The notes: a model not told the origin generated them from the sequence alone. A stretch of DNA of 64,000 nucleotides from Chryseobacterium ginsenosidimutans (GCF_024807225.1 NZ_JANUCO010000001.1:682001-746000), one strand, 5' to 3'. Counted from the stretch's first letter, positions 27,475-36,684 are shown. A program made the numbers and translations.

Positions 27475-27867
27475 TTAACGCGTACAATTCGCTGTCCACG
27501 TTTTGCCATCTTTGATGAATAAAATTTTCAATTCATTGTTATCAATTCTAATGTAAGATGTAGCTGTTGATCCTATCATTACTAAAGTATTATCGCCTTG
27601 CTGATTAAATTCAATTCCATTCAGATCGGGAATTCCGTTTGAGAAGGCGAAGTTGTATTTTGTTCCGCTTGCAATTTTGGTGACAAATACGCTTCCGTCG
27701 TTCGAATTTATATCGTTATTACTGTCATGGTAGGAAATATTTCCTTTGTAAGTTCCTGCGAAAAAATCGTTGTTGGTGGGATCATCATCACGGCTGCACG
27801 ATGAAAATGACGTGACGACAAAAAATACCAATAGGAACAGTCCTAAGATTTTAGTTACTTTTTTCAT
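27475..27867 (-). CDS. Small lipoprotein of unknown function
   Basis: 130 aa from MKKVTKILGLF, with a lipoprotein signal ending in VVTSFSSCSRDDDP (lipobox Cys; the DDD after it is typical of Flavobacteriia surface lipoproteins). The rest is a small beta-rich domain (GTYKGNISYHDSNND, GTKYNFAFSNGIPD, ATSYIRIDNNELKILFIKDG). The shorter start is chosen because the upstream extension (MFENFNVHQ) lacks a signal-peptide layout. Likely lipid-anchored in the outer membrane. Confidence 0.75.
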   Translation of the reverse strand: MKKVTKILGLFLLVFFVVTSFSSCSRDDDPTNNDFFAGTYKGNISYHDSNNDINSNDGSVFVTKIASGTKYNFAFSNGIPDLNGIEFNQQGDNTLVMIGSTATSYIRIDNNELKILFIKDGKTWTANCTR

Positions 27868-28054
27868 AATATTATTTCTTTTAATGGTTTGGTGTACATT
27901 GAAATTTTCAAACATTATGCCACGAGATGAAATGAGAATTGTTTTAACTTTTTATTAGATTTTTTAGTAAAATATTAAGATTTATAAGGTTTTTAATGAT
28001 TTATTTTAAATTTTGAATACTTCGCAATGTCTTTTAAAAAGAAAAAATAATCCT

Positions 28055-28062
28055 TACCTTTG
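28055..28062 (+). promoter_or_regulatory. Putative -7 box for mfd
   Basis: TACCTTTG (TAnnTTTG), 61 bp upstream of the chosen mfd ATG and inside the longer possible frame. It therefore supports the downstream start. Confidence 0.6.
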
Positions 28063-28123
28063 TGTAAATCAAACGGTTTCGGGACTCCCGAAATCGCTTT
28101 TGTCGTTTATACATTTACTATTT

Positions 28124-31100
28124 ATGCAGTTAAAAACCATCAACGAAAAGTTCCTTCCGGATTTGCTTCAAAAAGAATTTGGAAAGGAGATTTTTACCCA
28201 ACTGGAAAATAATCAACATATTTCTGTAAAAGGAAGTGCCGGATCTTCGGTTTCTATTTTTGTGGCAGAGCTTTTTCTCACGCAAAAAAAACATATTCTT
28301 TATCTGATTGATGATAAAGAAGATGCGTTATACGCGAATACAGAAATGGAAGATTTGTTGGGCAAAGACAAGGTTCTGTATTTCCCTGCAACCCATCTTG
28401 AGCCTTATCAGATCGAAAGAACGCAGAATGCAAACTTGGTTTTAAGAACAGATGTTATCAATAAAATTACGTCAAGCAAATCTCCGAAAATCATTGTTGC
28501 TTACTCCGGAGCTTTATCGGAAAAGGTGTTGAAGAAAGAAGATTTTAAGGCAATTTCTCATCATATTAAAGTTGGGGATCAACTGGATTTTGATTTTGTG
28601 GATGAATTGCTGAATCATTATAATTTCCAACAGGCAGATTTCGTTTCCGAGCCGGGAGAATTTTCCGTGAGAGGAGGAATCGTCGATGTTTTCTCTTTTT
28701 CTAATGAAAAACCCTATCGTATCACCTTTTTCGGAAATGAAGTTGAAGGGATTAAAACTTTCGACATTGAAACTCAGCTTTCAATAGAAAAAGTGACCGA
28801 TTTTCAGTTGGTTTCCAATATGAATTTTACGGTGACGGGAAGCCGAGTTTCGTTGCTTCAATTGTTGCCTAAAGAAAGTTTTGTAGTTTCTAAAAATGGA
28901 ATCGTCGGAATGCAAAGACTGAAATCGTTCTATGAGAAATCGCTGGAAAAGTTTGAGACTTTAAGCAAAGATATTGCGCACCGATCGCCACAGGAATTAT
29001 TTATTTCTGATCAGGAATTTTTATTTGATTATAAAAAATTCAAAACAATTGATTTTGGAAGTGTTTCCATTGAAGGACTGATCGAATTAACGGAGATGAA
29101 AATCAACCAGATTTCACAGCCTACTTTTCATAAAAACTTTGAATTATTAACTGAAGATCTTGAAGAAAGACAAAATGAAGGTTTTGATACATGGATTTCT
29201 TTTTCCACCGAAAAGCAAAAAGAAAGATTAGAATCTATTTTTGAGGAACTGGAACATAAAGCGCCTTTTAAAAGTTTTAAATCCGAACTTCATGAAGGTT
29301 TTGTAGATCAGGATCATAAAATTTTGGTCTACACCGATCACCAGATTTTCGACCGTTACCAAAGATATAAAGCAAAAAATACGTTTGCAAAATCGGAACA
29401 GTTGACATTGAAAGATTTAATGTCTCTGAAAATCGGAGATTATATCGCCCACATCGACCACGGAATAGGAAAATTCATGGGATTGGTGAAGGTGAATAAC
29501 GACGGAAAAATCCAGGAATGTTTTAAACTGACGTATAAAAACGGAGACCTATTATATGTAAGTATTCATTCGCTTCATAAAATATCGAAATACAACGGTC
29601 CAGACGGAAAGGAAATTGTCTTAAGTAAATTAGGTTCACCAACCTGGAAATCTTTAAAACAGAAGACAAAAGCGAAAGTAAAACAGATTGCATTCGATTT
29701 AATAAGATTGTACGCCGAAAGGAAAACAGCGAAAGGATTTGCTTATACTCCCGATTCTTATTTGCAGAATGAATTGGAGGCAAGTTTCCTTTACGAAGAT
29801 ACTCCGGATCAGGAAAAAGCAACCATCGATGTGAAAAATGATATGGAAGCCGATACCGTAATGGATCGACTGATTTGTGGAGACGTAGGTTTTGGTAAAA
29901 CGGAAGTGGCGATTCGTGCAGCATTCAAAGCGGCAACAGACGGAAAGCAGGTTGCGATTTTAGTTCCGACTACGATTCTGGCTTTTCAGCATTACAGAAG
30001 TTTTAAAGAAAGATTAAAAGATTTCCCTGTGAATGTAGGCTATGTCAACCGTTTCAGAACTGCGAAACAGAAATCCGAAACATTAGCTGATCTTAAAGAC
30101 GGAAAGCTTGACATTATCATAGGAACGCATCAATTGGCGAGCGCTTCTGTTAAATTTAAAGATTTAGGACTGTTAATTATTGATGAAGAACACAAATTCG
30201 GAGTTTCTGTAAAAGATAAATTAAAGACACTGAAAAATAATGTGGATACATTGACTTTAACGGCAACGCCAATTCCGAGAACCTTGCAGTTTTCTTTAAT
30301 GGCGGCAAGAGATTTATCCGTTATTAAAACGCCACCGCCAAACAGACAGCCTGTAGATACACAATTGATTGGTTTTAGCGAAGAAATTATTCGTGATGCC
30401 GTTTCTTATGAACTTCAGCGTGACGGACAGGTTTATTTTATCAATAACAGAATTGAAAACCTTAAAGATATTGCAGGATTAATCCAACGATTGGTTCCGG
30501 ATGCAAGAGTAATTATTGGTCACGGACAAATGGAAGGAAAGCAGCTGGAAAAGAATGTTTTGGATTTCATGGAAGGAAAATACGACGTTTTGGTTTCCAC
30601 CACGATCGTAGAAAGTGGAGTAGATGTTCCGAATGCCAATACGATTTTTATTAATGATGCTCAACGATTCGGGATGGCAGATCTTCACCAGATGAGAGGT
30701 CGTGTCGGGCGAAGCAACAGAAAAGCTTTTTGTTATCTCATCACGCCGCCTTATGATATGATGACTGCTGATGCGAGAAAGCGTCTGGAAGCGATTGAGC
30801 AGTTTTCCGATTTGGGAAGTGGTTTCCAGATTGCGATGAAAGATCTGGAGATTCGTGGAGCCGGAGATTTATTAGGTGCAGAACAAAGTGGTTTTATTAA
30901 TGAAATGGGCTTTGAAACCTATCAGAAACTAATGCAGGAAGCTCTTGAAGAATTAAAAGACGATGTAGAGTTTGAAAACTTATTCGAAAATGAGGAGGAT
31001 AGAAATAAGCTATTCAAAACCACAAAAGATGTGAATATCGATACCGATCTGGAGCTTATGTTGCCCGATTGGTATATCTCGAATACAGAAGAAAGATTAT

Positions 31101-31495
31101 TGCTTTATCAAAAGCTAGCAGAGATTAATAATGAAGAGAGTTTATTAAAATTTGAATCTGAATTGATCGACCGTTTTGGCGAATTACCGAAAGAAGCCGT
31201 CAATTTATTGAAAAGTGTCAGTTTAAAATGGCTCGCTTCCGATATCGGATTCGAGAAGATTGTCATGAAAAATGGAGTGTTTCTGGGTTATTTCCCGGGC
31301 AATCCTCAGGATAAATTCTACCAGACCAATAAGTTCAGAACCATTATCAATTACTTGACGAAAAATCCTGCAGAAGCTCAATTGAAGGAGAAAGTCGGTA
31401 AAGAAGGAAATCAGCTTATGATGAGAAAAGATAAGGTAATTAATGTGGATGAGGTTAATTATCTTTTAAAATCAATTTTAAAAAGCGAGGTGTAA
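28124..31495 (+). CDS. mfd: Transcription-repair coupling factor
   Basis: 1123-aa ATP-dependent DNA translocase that displaces stalled RNA polymerase and recruits UvrA. N-terminal UvrB-like region (GSAGSSVSIFVAELFL; EPGEFSVRGGIVDVFSF), RNA-polymerase-interacting domain LKIGDYIAHIDHGIGKFMGL at about residue 440, then the helicase motor: Walker A GDVGFGKTE, DEEH box IIDEEHKFG, TATPIPRTLQFSL, and TRG motif ESGVDVPNANT with GRVGRSNRKAFCYL. A C-terminal TRCF domain ends the protein. The ATG at 28124 (MQLKTINEKFL) is preferred over the frame start at 28013, which would add a non-conserved 37-residue lead overlapping the promoter. Confidence 0.96.
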   Translation: MQLKTINEKFLPDLLQKEFGKEIFTQLENNQHISVKGSAGSSVSIFVAELFLTQKKHILYLIDDKEDALYANTEMEDLLGKDKVLYFPATHLEPYQIERTQNANLVLRTDVINKITSSKSPKIIVAYSGALSEKVLKKEDFKAISHHIKVGDQLDFDFVDELLNHYNFQQADFVSEPGEFSVRGGIVDVFSFSNEKPYRITFFGNEVEGIKTFDIETQLSIEKVTDFQLVSNMNFTVTGSRVSLLQLLPKESFVVSKNGIVGMQRLKSFYEKSLEKFETLSKDIAHRSPQELFISDQEFLFDYKKFKTIDFGSVSIEGLIELTEMKINQISQPTFHKNFELLTEDLEERQNEGFDTWISFSTEKQKERLESIFEELEHKAPFKSFKSELHEGFVDQDHKILVYTDHQIFDRYQRYKAKNTFAKSEQLTLKDLMSLKIGDYIAHIDHGIGKFMGLVKVNNDGKIQECFKLTYKNGDLLYVSIHSLHKISKYNGPDGKEIVLSKLGSPTWKSLKQKTKAKVKQIAFDLIRLYAERKTAKGFAYTPDSYLQNELEASFLYEDTPDQEKATIDVKNDMEADTVMDRLICGDVGFGKTEVAIRAAFKAATDGKQVAILVPTTILAFQHYRSFKERLKDFPVNVGYVNRFRTAKQKSETLADLKDGKLDIIIGTHQLASASVKFKDLGLLIIDEEHKFGVSVKDKLKTLKNNVDTLTLTATPIPRTLQFSLMAARDLSVIKTPPPNRQPVDTQLIGFSEEIIRDAVSYELQRDGQVYFINNRIENLKDIAGLIQRLVPDARVIIGHGQMEGKQLEKNVLDFMEGKYDVLVSTTIVESGVDVPNANTIFINDAQRFGMADLHQMRGRVGRSNRKAFCYLITPPYDMMTADARKRLEAIEQFSDLGSGFQIAMKDLEIRGAGDLLGAEQSGFINEMGFETYQKLMQEALEELKDDVEFENLFENEEDRNKLFKTTKDVNIDTDLELMLPDWYISNTEERLLLYQKLAEINNEESLLKFESELIDRFGELPKEAVNLLKSVSLKWLASDIGFEKIVMKNGVFLGYFPGNPQDKFYQTNKFRTIINYLTKNPAEAQLKEKVGKEGNQLMMRKDKVINVDEVNYLLKSILKSEV

Positions 31496-31517
31496 TTCAA
31501 ATTACCGAAAAAATAGT

Positions 31518-31556
31518 AAATGCCGTATTGAAAATAAATCAATGCGGCATTTTTTA
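31518..31556 (+). terminator. Intrinsic terminator after mfd
   Basis: Stem AAATGCCGTATTG / CAATGCGGCATTT followed by a T-run, 22 bp after the stop. Confidence 0.88.
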
Positions 31557-32060
31557 TGTCTTATCATCGTTTTTTAAGCATAAAATTCATTGAAATTTAA
31601 GTTTAGATTAATCGTAATTCGCTGTTTTACTGCTTGTAGATAAAAATCTACAAAAAAAATTATTTAAAAAATATAGTGTTTTTAATGGTTTATAGCCATT
31701 TTTTTATTAGAATAAATTGTGTTAAAAAAGGGTGTGTTTCAGACGGTTGAAAACTAATAATTCTAATAATTTATCACACAGAATAGATTAATCATATTGC
31801 ATTATACTTGTCTATTTCCTTTATAAAACATGTTGGAAAGAAGAAATGTTTAATCATAAAGTCACTTTTTAATGATTAAATATGAAGTAATAATTCACAT
31901 AAGAGGAAATTATTGCCTGAAATCTATTAATTAAAATGATAAAACCTAACACTTGTTCGTAGTAATAATTCTACTTTTTGCAAAAATTATATTATGCTGT
32001 AATTAGTTAATTTATATAGTCTTAGAATGAGTAACTCTACTTTTTGTTGTTATTTTTATT
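31557..32060. other. Intergenic region, about 500 bp
   Basis: No gene is seen. The region is AT-rich. AGTAATAATTCTACTTTTTG (31961-31980) and AGTAACTCTACTTTTTG (32030-32046) are two similar copies 69 bp apart, just before the promoter of the secreted-protein trio, and could be binding sites. Confidence 0.5.
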
Positions 32061-32068
32061 TACCTTTG
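32061..32068 (+). promoter_or_regulatory. Putative -7 box for secreted trio
   Basis: TACCTTTG (TAnnTTTG), 13 bp upstream of the ATG at 32082. Confidence 0.6.
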
Positions 32069-32081
32069 TCACCCCTTATTT

Positions 32082-32900
32082 ATGAAAAAAACTGTGTATT
32101 GCTGCGTAGCTGGATTGTTCATTTCAATCCATGCTTACGCACAGGTGGGAATTGGTATAAGTACGCCAAATTCTGTTCTCGATGTCAACGGGAAAACCAC
32201 CTTAAGAAAAGAACTTAGAGTAGGCGGTACTTCGACTACAGTCGGTAATCCCGGCTTAAACGGCCAAGTGTTGGTTTCCCAAGGAGAAGGTTTGCCTCCT
32301 GTCTGGAAATCATTGAATGTTACCTTCATAGAAGAAGGACAGTACAGATTAGTCAATTCGTACTTATCTACAGACGAAGTGGGTATTACAACACTTTCTA
32401 ATGGTGTTACAGCCGACGGTATTTATCTGAACAGTCTCGGTGACGATATTACGGATACCACAAAAGGAAAATGGGTGAAAATCGCAGGTCTTGAAAACAA
32501 TTTCACTGTAAAAGATGCCAGAAATAAACTTACATATCAATTTCAGTCTGGAGTTGAGATGAAAGCGCCGAATGCAACGACATCTCAGAATGTCAGCTTT
32601 GCATGTGGTGTTTTCAGGAATAGTAAGCTTGTGGCAATACGCCCGGATAAAATCTCTTCAACCAATAATTCTGGAAAATCAGGAATACAAGATTATATTT
32701 TTACATTGAATTATACGGAACAGAACGTTCCGGTAGGAACTCAGAAAGTTGAGGTTGCTTGTAGGAAGATTACTTCATCCAATTCAACTTCTCAATTTAC
32801 GATTGGGCGAAACGTATCGAATGCAAACAATGTATCGAATGCGTTTACTCTCGAATCTATGATGAAAATTGATGTCATAGAATATGTAACCTACAACTAA
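32082..32900 (+). CDS. Secreted protein, trio member 1
   Basis: 272 aa with a signal peptide (MKKTVYCCVAGLFISIHAYA, then Q). A short conserved stretch follows, VGIGISTPNSVLDVNGKTTL...LRKELRVGGTST, seen in many Flavobacteriia exported proteins. The C-terminal beta-rich domain (about 95-272) has NFTVKDARNKLTYQFQSGVE, FACGVFRNSKLVAIR, TQKVEVACRKI and FTIGRNVSNAN. Trio members 2 and 3 share this pattern, including two cysteines (ACG and VAC). Function unknown; probably surface-exposed or secreted. First gene of an operon with 16- and 5-bp gaps. Confidence 0.82.
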   Translation: MKKTVYCCVAGLFISIHAYAQVGIGISTPNSVLDVNGKTTLRKELRVGGTSTTVGNPGLNGQVLVSQGEGLPPVWKSLNVTFIEEGQYRLVNSYLSTDEVGITTLSNGVTADGIYLNSLGDDITDTTKGKWVKIAGLENNFTVKDARNKLTYQFQSGVEMKAPNATTSQNVSFACGVFRNSKLVAIRPDKISSTNNSGKSGIQDYIFTLNYTEQNVPVGTQKVEVACRKITSSNSTSQFTIGRNVSNANNVSNAFTLESMMKIDVIEYVTYN

Positions 32901-32916
32901 ACCTTAAAAGTAATTC

Positions 32917-33732
32917 ATGAAAAATATATTTTCTATCCTATTCATCGCAATAGGGCTGTCACTTTCTGCCCAAGTCGGAATTAAAACTGAATCTCCAAAA
33001 GCTACGCTAGACGTGAACGGAGACACGAATTTAAGAGGAAGACTTGCTGTTTCAAATGCCACAAACGCGAGTATTTCAGAAGGATTCGATACTCAGATAT
33101 TGGTTTCTCAGGGAGAGGGATATGCGCCGATTTGGAAGACACTTAGAATCCCTGAATATCAGACGAATCAGTATTATTTAATTTTTAATAATTCATTTTC
33201 GGATGATGTGGGCATTTCATTTACAGCTTCTGAAGAATCTACAATCGCTTCAAGATCTACAACTTTTGCTAAAAATAATGCCTACACCAATTTTGCAAAT
33301 TTTAAAAAAATCCCGGGACTTACCCAAACCATTAATGTTTACAGTACGCTAAGTAAAGCTTATTTCCAGTTTGAAACGGTAGTTCAGGCTACTTATGATA
33401 ATACAGGAACTACGGATACTTCGATTGATTATGGTTGCGGAATTTTTGTGGATGATAAATTGGTGAACCTGAGACAAGGGAATTTAAAAGCAAGCAGTGC
33501 AAACAATCCTTTTCTTACCCATAACCAGATTGGTCTTATCGAGAATCTTTCAAAAGGTACGCATACGGTAAGTGTGGCTTGTTCAAGACTTGATTCTTAC
33601 AATGTAGAGAACGGAACGCTTTTAGGAATCGGAAAAGCGGTATACTCTAATATTGATGGTTTTATTGCCAAGTCTTCTCTGAAAGTAGATGTATACGAAG
33701 TTCCACAAGTATTTAATACAATTACAAATTAA
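32917..33732 (+). CDS. Secreted protein, trio member 2
   Basis: 271 aa: signal peptide (MKNIFSILFIAIGLSLSAQ), then VGIKTESPKATLDVNGDTNL and the GEGYAPIWKTL stretch shared with member 1 (GEGLPPVWKSL). The C-terminal domain has YFQFETVVQATYDN, YGCGIFVDDKLVNLR, THTVSVACSRLD and LLGIGKAVYSN. The two conserved cysteines align with those of the neighbours, so a disulfide is possible. The divergence between members argues for an old tandem duplication. Unknown function. Confidence 0.82.
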   Translation: MKNIFSILFIAIGLSLSAQVGIKTESPKATLDVNGDTNLRGRLAVSNATNASISEGFDTQILVSQGEGYAPIWKTLRIPEYQTNQYYLIFNNSFSDDVGISFTASEESTIASRSTTFAKNNAYTNFANFKKIPGLTQTINVYSTLSKAYFQFETVVQATYDNTGTTDTSIDYGCGIFVDDKLVNLRQGNLKASSANNPFLTHNQIGLIENLSKGTHTVSVACSRLDSYNVENGTLLGIGKAVYSNIDGFIAKSSLKVDVYEVPQVFNTITN

Positions 33733-33737
33733 TACAA

Positions 33738-34481
33738 ATGAAAAAAATATTGCTAATAACGAATTTGCTTGTAGCATTTTTATATAACGCCCAAGTTGGA
33801 ATCAATACTACTACTCCGGTAAACATGCTCGACATCAACGGTGATTTGAATGTAAGAAAGGAATTAAGAACAGGAGGTACAAATACCGTAAAAGGTTCTG
33901 CAGGCGCAGCAGGGACAATTTTTCATAATAACTCCAGTCTTACTGTAAACGACTGGAAGGATATTAAGGTTGCAGACGGATTGACAAGCATGTCTTTATA
34001 TTCCATGAACACACTGGAAGATAAGACCGGAGTATCTTTTTCAGGGAATAATGGCTCTACTTTGCCGTATGGTGAAGGTTCTTCAATTACAAATTCGTGG
34101 GCTGTTTTAACGGGAACTTCATCTACTTTTTCTATTACAAATGCTACGAATAAAGTGACGTTCAATTTCCAGACAACAGCTCAGAAAACTGCAGGCGGAA
34201 GTGAATCTGCAAGTTTTGCGTGCGGAATTTTTGTTGATGATAAATTAAGAGCCGTAAGAACAGACATTGTACTTGGTGCTGCAGGAACGAATAAGATTTT
34301 TAATCTTAATGCAACATTAACAAATCTTCCTCCAAAAAACAATTACACGGTAAAAGCGGCATGTATTAAAAGAAGTATCAACACCAACACTTTAGGAATC
34401 GGTAAAGCAGTTGATGGAACGTATTTGAATGCTGATATGTCGAAATCTGTTTTAACGTTGTCGGTTTTACAACCCTACTAA
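33738..34481 (+). CDS. Secreted protein, trio member 3
   Basis: 247 aa: signal peptide (MKKILLITNLLVAFLYNAQ), VGINTTTPVNMLDINGDLNV, RKELRTGGTNT (nearly as in member 1), then TFSITNATNKVTFNFQTTA, FACGIFVDDKLRAVR, NYTVKAACIKR and LGIGKAVDGT. It is shorter in the loops than the others. Starts 5 bp after member 2's stop and ends in a strong terminator. Function unknown. Confidence 0.82.
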   Translation: MKKILLITNLLVAFLYNAQVGINTTTPVNMLDINGDLNVRKELRTGGTNTVKGSAGAAGTIFHNNSSLTVNDWKDIKVADGLTSMSLYSMNTLEDKTGVSFSGNNGSTLPYGEGSSITNSWAVLTGTSSTFSITNATNKVTFNFQTTAQKTAGGSESASFACGIFVDDKLRAVRTDIVLGAAGTNKIFNLNATLTNLPPKNNYTVKAACIKRSINTNTLGIGKAVDGTYLNADMSKSVLTLSVLQPY

Positions 34482-34504
34482 TTTTTTCAGGAAAAAATGA
34501 TAAT

Positions 34505-34540
34505 TAAAAATCTAAAAGCAAAAGCTTTTAGATTTTTTTT
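34505..34540 (+). terminator. Intrinsic terminator after secreted trio
   Basis: Stem AAAAATCTAAAAGC / GCTTTTAGATTTTT followed by more T, 24 bp after the stop. Confidence 0.85.
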
Positions 34541-34625
34541 GTGTTAAAAGAGAAAATTACAATTTTACCTTGATAGAAAAAAGCTTCAGATTGTAATTGG
34601 TTTTATGGGATTATACGAATTTAGA

Positions 34626-34677
34626 AGGCGGCAAAATAAAATTTAATGAGCTACATCAAATTTTTATTTTGCCGCCT
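34626..34677. repeat. Long inverted repeat with T-tails
   Basis: AGGCGGCAAAATAAAA and TTTTATTTTGCCGCCT, 16-bp arms around a 20-base loop, followed by GATTTTTTT. It lies between the converging trio and the C1q-like gene. It could terminate either strand or belong to a repeat family. Confidence 0.65.
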
Positions 34678-34791
34678 GATTTTTTTAATGATTATTGGGG
34701 GTAAATTTTATATTTTAACAGTAATCGAAATTAACATCAATTATATTTTAACACAATCTCTTCGATTACAAAAATAAAATAAGTGAAGATA

Positions 34792-35544
34792 TTATGGAGC
34801 TACTTTCTGTATAGCCATAGTTGCCTCCGATACAGCATAAATAGTTGTGGTACATCCACCGCTACAAGTTTGAATACTAACAGAAATAGTATCTCCTGCT
34901 GCTAAACGAAAAGTAGCCGAACCACTTCGGGAATCGGGAAAGGCATCAGCTTGGCTATTAACCTGAATGATATTCGAACTTTGAGTACCGGCATTTATAC
35001 GTACACCAAAACTATTGGCAGCACTGTTTACGTCATGTTTTGCTTTTACGGTTACTAGATAGGTTCCTCCTCCGGCAGGCACCGTATAAACCCCAGTAGT
35101 TGTGTTATAATTACCATCATTAATATCAGCCGTAGGAAATAGCATATTTAAATTTGCTGCTGGTCCTACATTCTGAGTGGTAGTACTACGAGCAGACAGA
35201 ACTACAGCTGGAACAAAAGTATTATTCGCGGTGCTTATTTTTTGCCATATACTCCCGTTAAAGAAATAAAACCCGGTAGAATCTATTTGCACAGCAGTTA
35301 GTGTGGCAGTTCCTGTCGCGATGTTGTCTACATATATTAAAGTAGAAGTGGTAACCCCTGTCATGCTTTGCGCACGCAATCTATCTACACGAGGAATCAA
35401 CAATCCATCAACTGTGGAAACAGCTCCTGTAGGTGTTTTTGCCGTGATATCCAATGTAGCGGCAGGTGTAGTTGTGTCAATTCCTACTTGGGCGGAAATA
35501 GAAAAGCTAACTGCTAAAAGCATAAAAGAAATAAATTTTTTCAT
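34792..35544 (-). CDS. Secreted protein with C1q/TNF-like domain
   Basis: 250 aa: signal peptide (MKKFISFMLLAVSFSISAQ), then the exported-protein stretch VGIDTTTPAATLDITAKTPTG and a linker VDGLLIPRVDRLRAQSM...GFYFFNGSIWQKI typical of Bacteroidota head/neck-type surface proteins. The C-terminal domain (about 120-250) looks C1q/TNF-like: DGNYNTTTGVYTVPAGGGTY, VNSAANSFGVRI, SATFRLAAGDTISVSIQT. Two cysteines (TCSGGC) lie near the end. The start ATG is 48 bp from the IS5 end, so its native promoter may have been displaced by the insertion. Confidence 0.8.
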   Translation of the reverse strand: MKKFISFMLLAVSFSISAQVGIDTTTPAATLDITAKTPTGAVSTVDGLLIPRVDRLRAQSMTGVTTSTLIYVDNIATGTATLTAVQIDSTGFYFFNGSIWQKISTANNTFVPAVVLSARSTTTQNVGPAANLNMLFPTADINDGNYNTTTGVYTVPAGGGTYLVTVKAKHDVNSAANSFGVRINAGTQSSNIIQVNSQADAFPDSRSGSATFRLAAGDTISVSIQTCSGGCTTTIYAVSEATMAIQKVAP

Positions 35545-35588
35545 ATTATAAGTTTATTGATTGTTGTGAAATTACAAAATATTTATAT

Positions 35589-35591
35589 TAA
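35589..35591. repeat. Probable target duplication (left)
   Basis: TAA immediately left of the IS5-type end; repeated as TAA at 36450-36452 on the right. Confidence 0.5.
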
Positions 35592-36449
35592 GAGCCTGTT
35601 TAAAAAATTAATAAAAAAAAAGAGTAAGGGTAAGAAGTTGAATAAAAATTGTCATTTTAGAGTTGCAAAACAAAAAACTTCAATGTATCCAACAGACTTA
35701 ACCCAAACTCAGTGGCAATTTATAAAAAAAGCATTAGATTTTGATGACAGAAAACGAAAATATGATTTGATTATCATTTGGAATGCTATTAATTATTTGG
35801 TAAAAACAGGCTGCCAATGGAGACTTTTGCCTCATGATTTTCCAAAATGGCAATTGGTTTATTACTATTATTCAAAATGGTCAAATCTGGAGATTTTCGA
35901 TTTATTATTATCAAAATTAAGAGAGAAAGTACGTCGGGATAGAGGCCAGAAATCGCAGGCAAGTTTAGGAATTATGGACAGCCAGAGTGTTCGTTGGGGA
36001 AATAACCGTTCACTCAATGGCTTTGACGGAGCCAAAAAAGTAAAAGGAATCAAAAGACACGTCGTGGTAGATAAAAACGGGTTTTTGTTAGCCGTAATGG
36101 TAAGTGTAGCCAATATTCATGACAGTAAAGCGGCATTATTGCTGATGAAAACATTGCGATATTTACTAATTCCGCTTCAGGTAATCTTAGCGGACGGAGG
36201 TTACAGAGGGGGTATTATTGAGGAAATAAAAACTAAATTAGGCTATATCATTCAAATCGTTATGCGGAGTGACAAAAAAGAAAAAGGATTTGAGCCACTC
36301 CATAAAAGATGGATTGTTGAACGTACTTTTTCATGGTTTGATAATGATAGAAGGCTATGCAGAAATTATGAACTCCTAATGGAAACTTCCGAAAATATGG
36401 TCAAATTATCCGCTATAAAATTATTACTTAATAAAATTTAAACAGGCTC
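35592..36449 (+). mobile_element. IS5-family insertion sequence
   Basis: 858-bp element whose ends form a 14-bp inverted repeat when the flanking A/T is counted (AGAGCCTGTTTAAA at 35591-35604 and its complement at 36437-36450). It is flanked by a TAA duplication, which fits the TNA targets of IS5-type elements. It has one intact transposase gene, so the element may be active. Confidence 0.85.
35683..36441 (+). CDS. IS5-family transposase
   Basis: 252-aa DDE transposase from the start MYPTDLTQTQWQFIKKAL; the longer frame would begin outside the IS. N-terminal DUF4096-like segment (YDLIIIWNAINYLVKTGCQW RLLPHDFP region), first Asp in GIMDSQSVRWG, second Asp in VILADGGYRGG, Glu in WIVERTFSWFDNDRRLCRNY. 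No internal frameshift, so a single-ORF IS5 type. Confidence 0.9.
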   Translation: MYPTDLTQTQWQFIKKALDFDDRKRKYDLIIIWNAINYLVKTGCQWRLLPHDFPKWQLVYYYYSKWSNLEIFDLLLSKLREKVRRDRGQKSQASLGIMDSQSVRWGNNRSLNGFDGAKKVKGIKRHVVVDKNGFLLAVMVSVANIHDSKAALLLMKTLRYLLIPLQVILADGGYRGGIIEEIKTKLGYIIQIVMRSDKKEKGFEPLHKRWIVERTFSWFDNDRRLCRNYELLMETSENMVKLSAIKLLLNKI

Positions 36450-36651
36450 TAAATCTACTTTAATTTTTGTTTTTATAAAGAAAAAGATAAAGAATACTAG
36501 GTAATAATAGTTTTATGTAATTGATATTAATTGTTTAAAATCTTACTAAAGAATAAATGTTTTTAACTGATTTAAGTGAAAAAGCATAAAAAGGTTGGTT
36601 ATTATGCTATTTATTTTGAGAATTTTAATTTCATAGTAAAATAAAATCAAT

Positions 36652-36659
36652 TATATTTG
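36652..36659 (+). promoter_or_regulatory. Putative -7 box for lipoprotein 1
   Basis: TATATTTG (TAnnTTTG), 25 bp upstream of the ATG at 36685. Confidence 0.6.
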
Positions 36660-36684
36660 ACGGCATTAAAAACTTAATAATAAT

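Noticed and set aside
29523..29924. Gene antisense to mfd
   Set aside because: Mfd is continuous and strongly conserved through this region. The antisense frame has no family signs.
32135..32356. Reading frames opposite the secreted genes, dnaB and the T9SS genes
   Set aside because: They are long only because the opposite strand lacks stops by codon bias. They lack recognisable motifs, and clear conserved proteins exist on the other strand.
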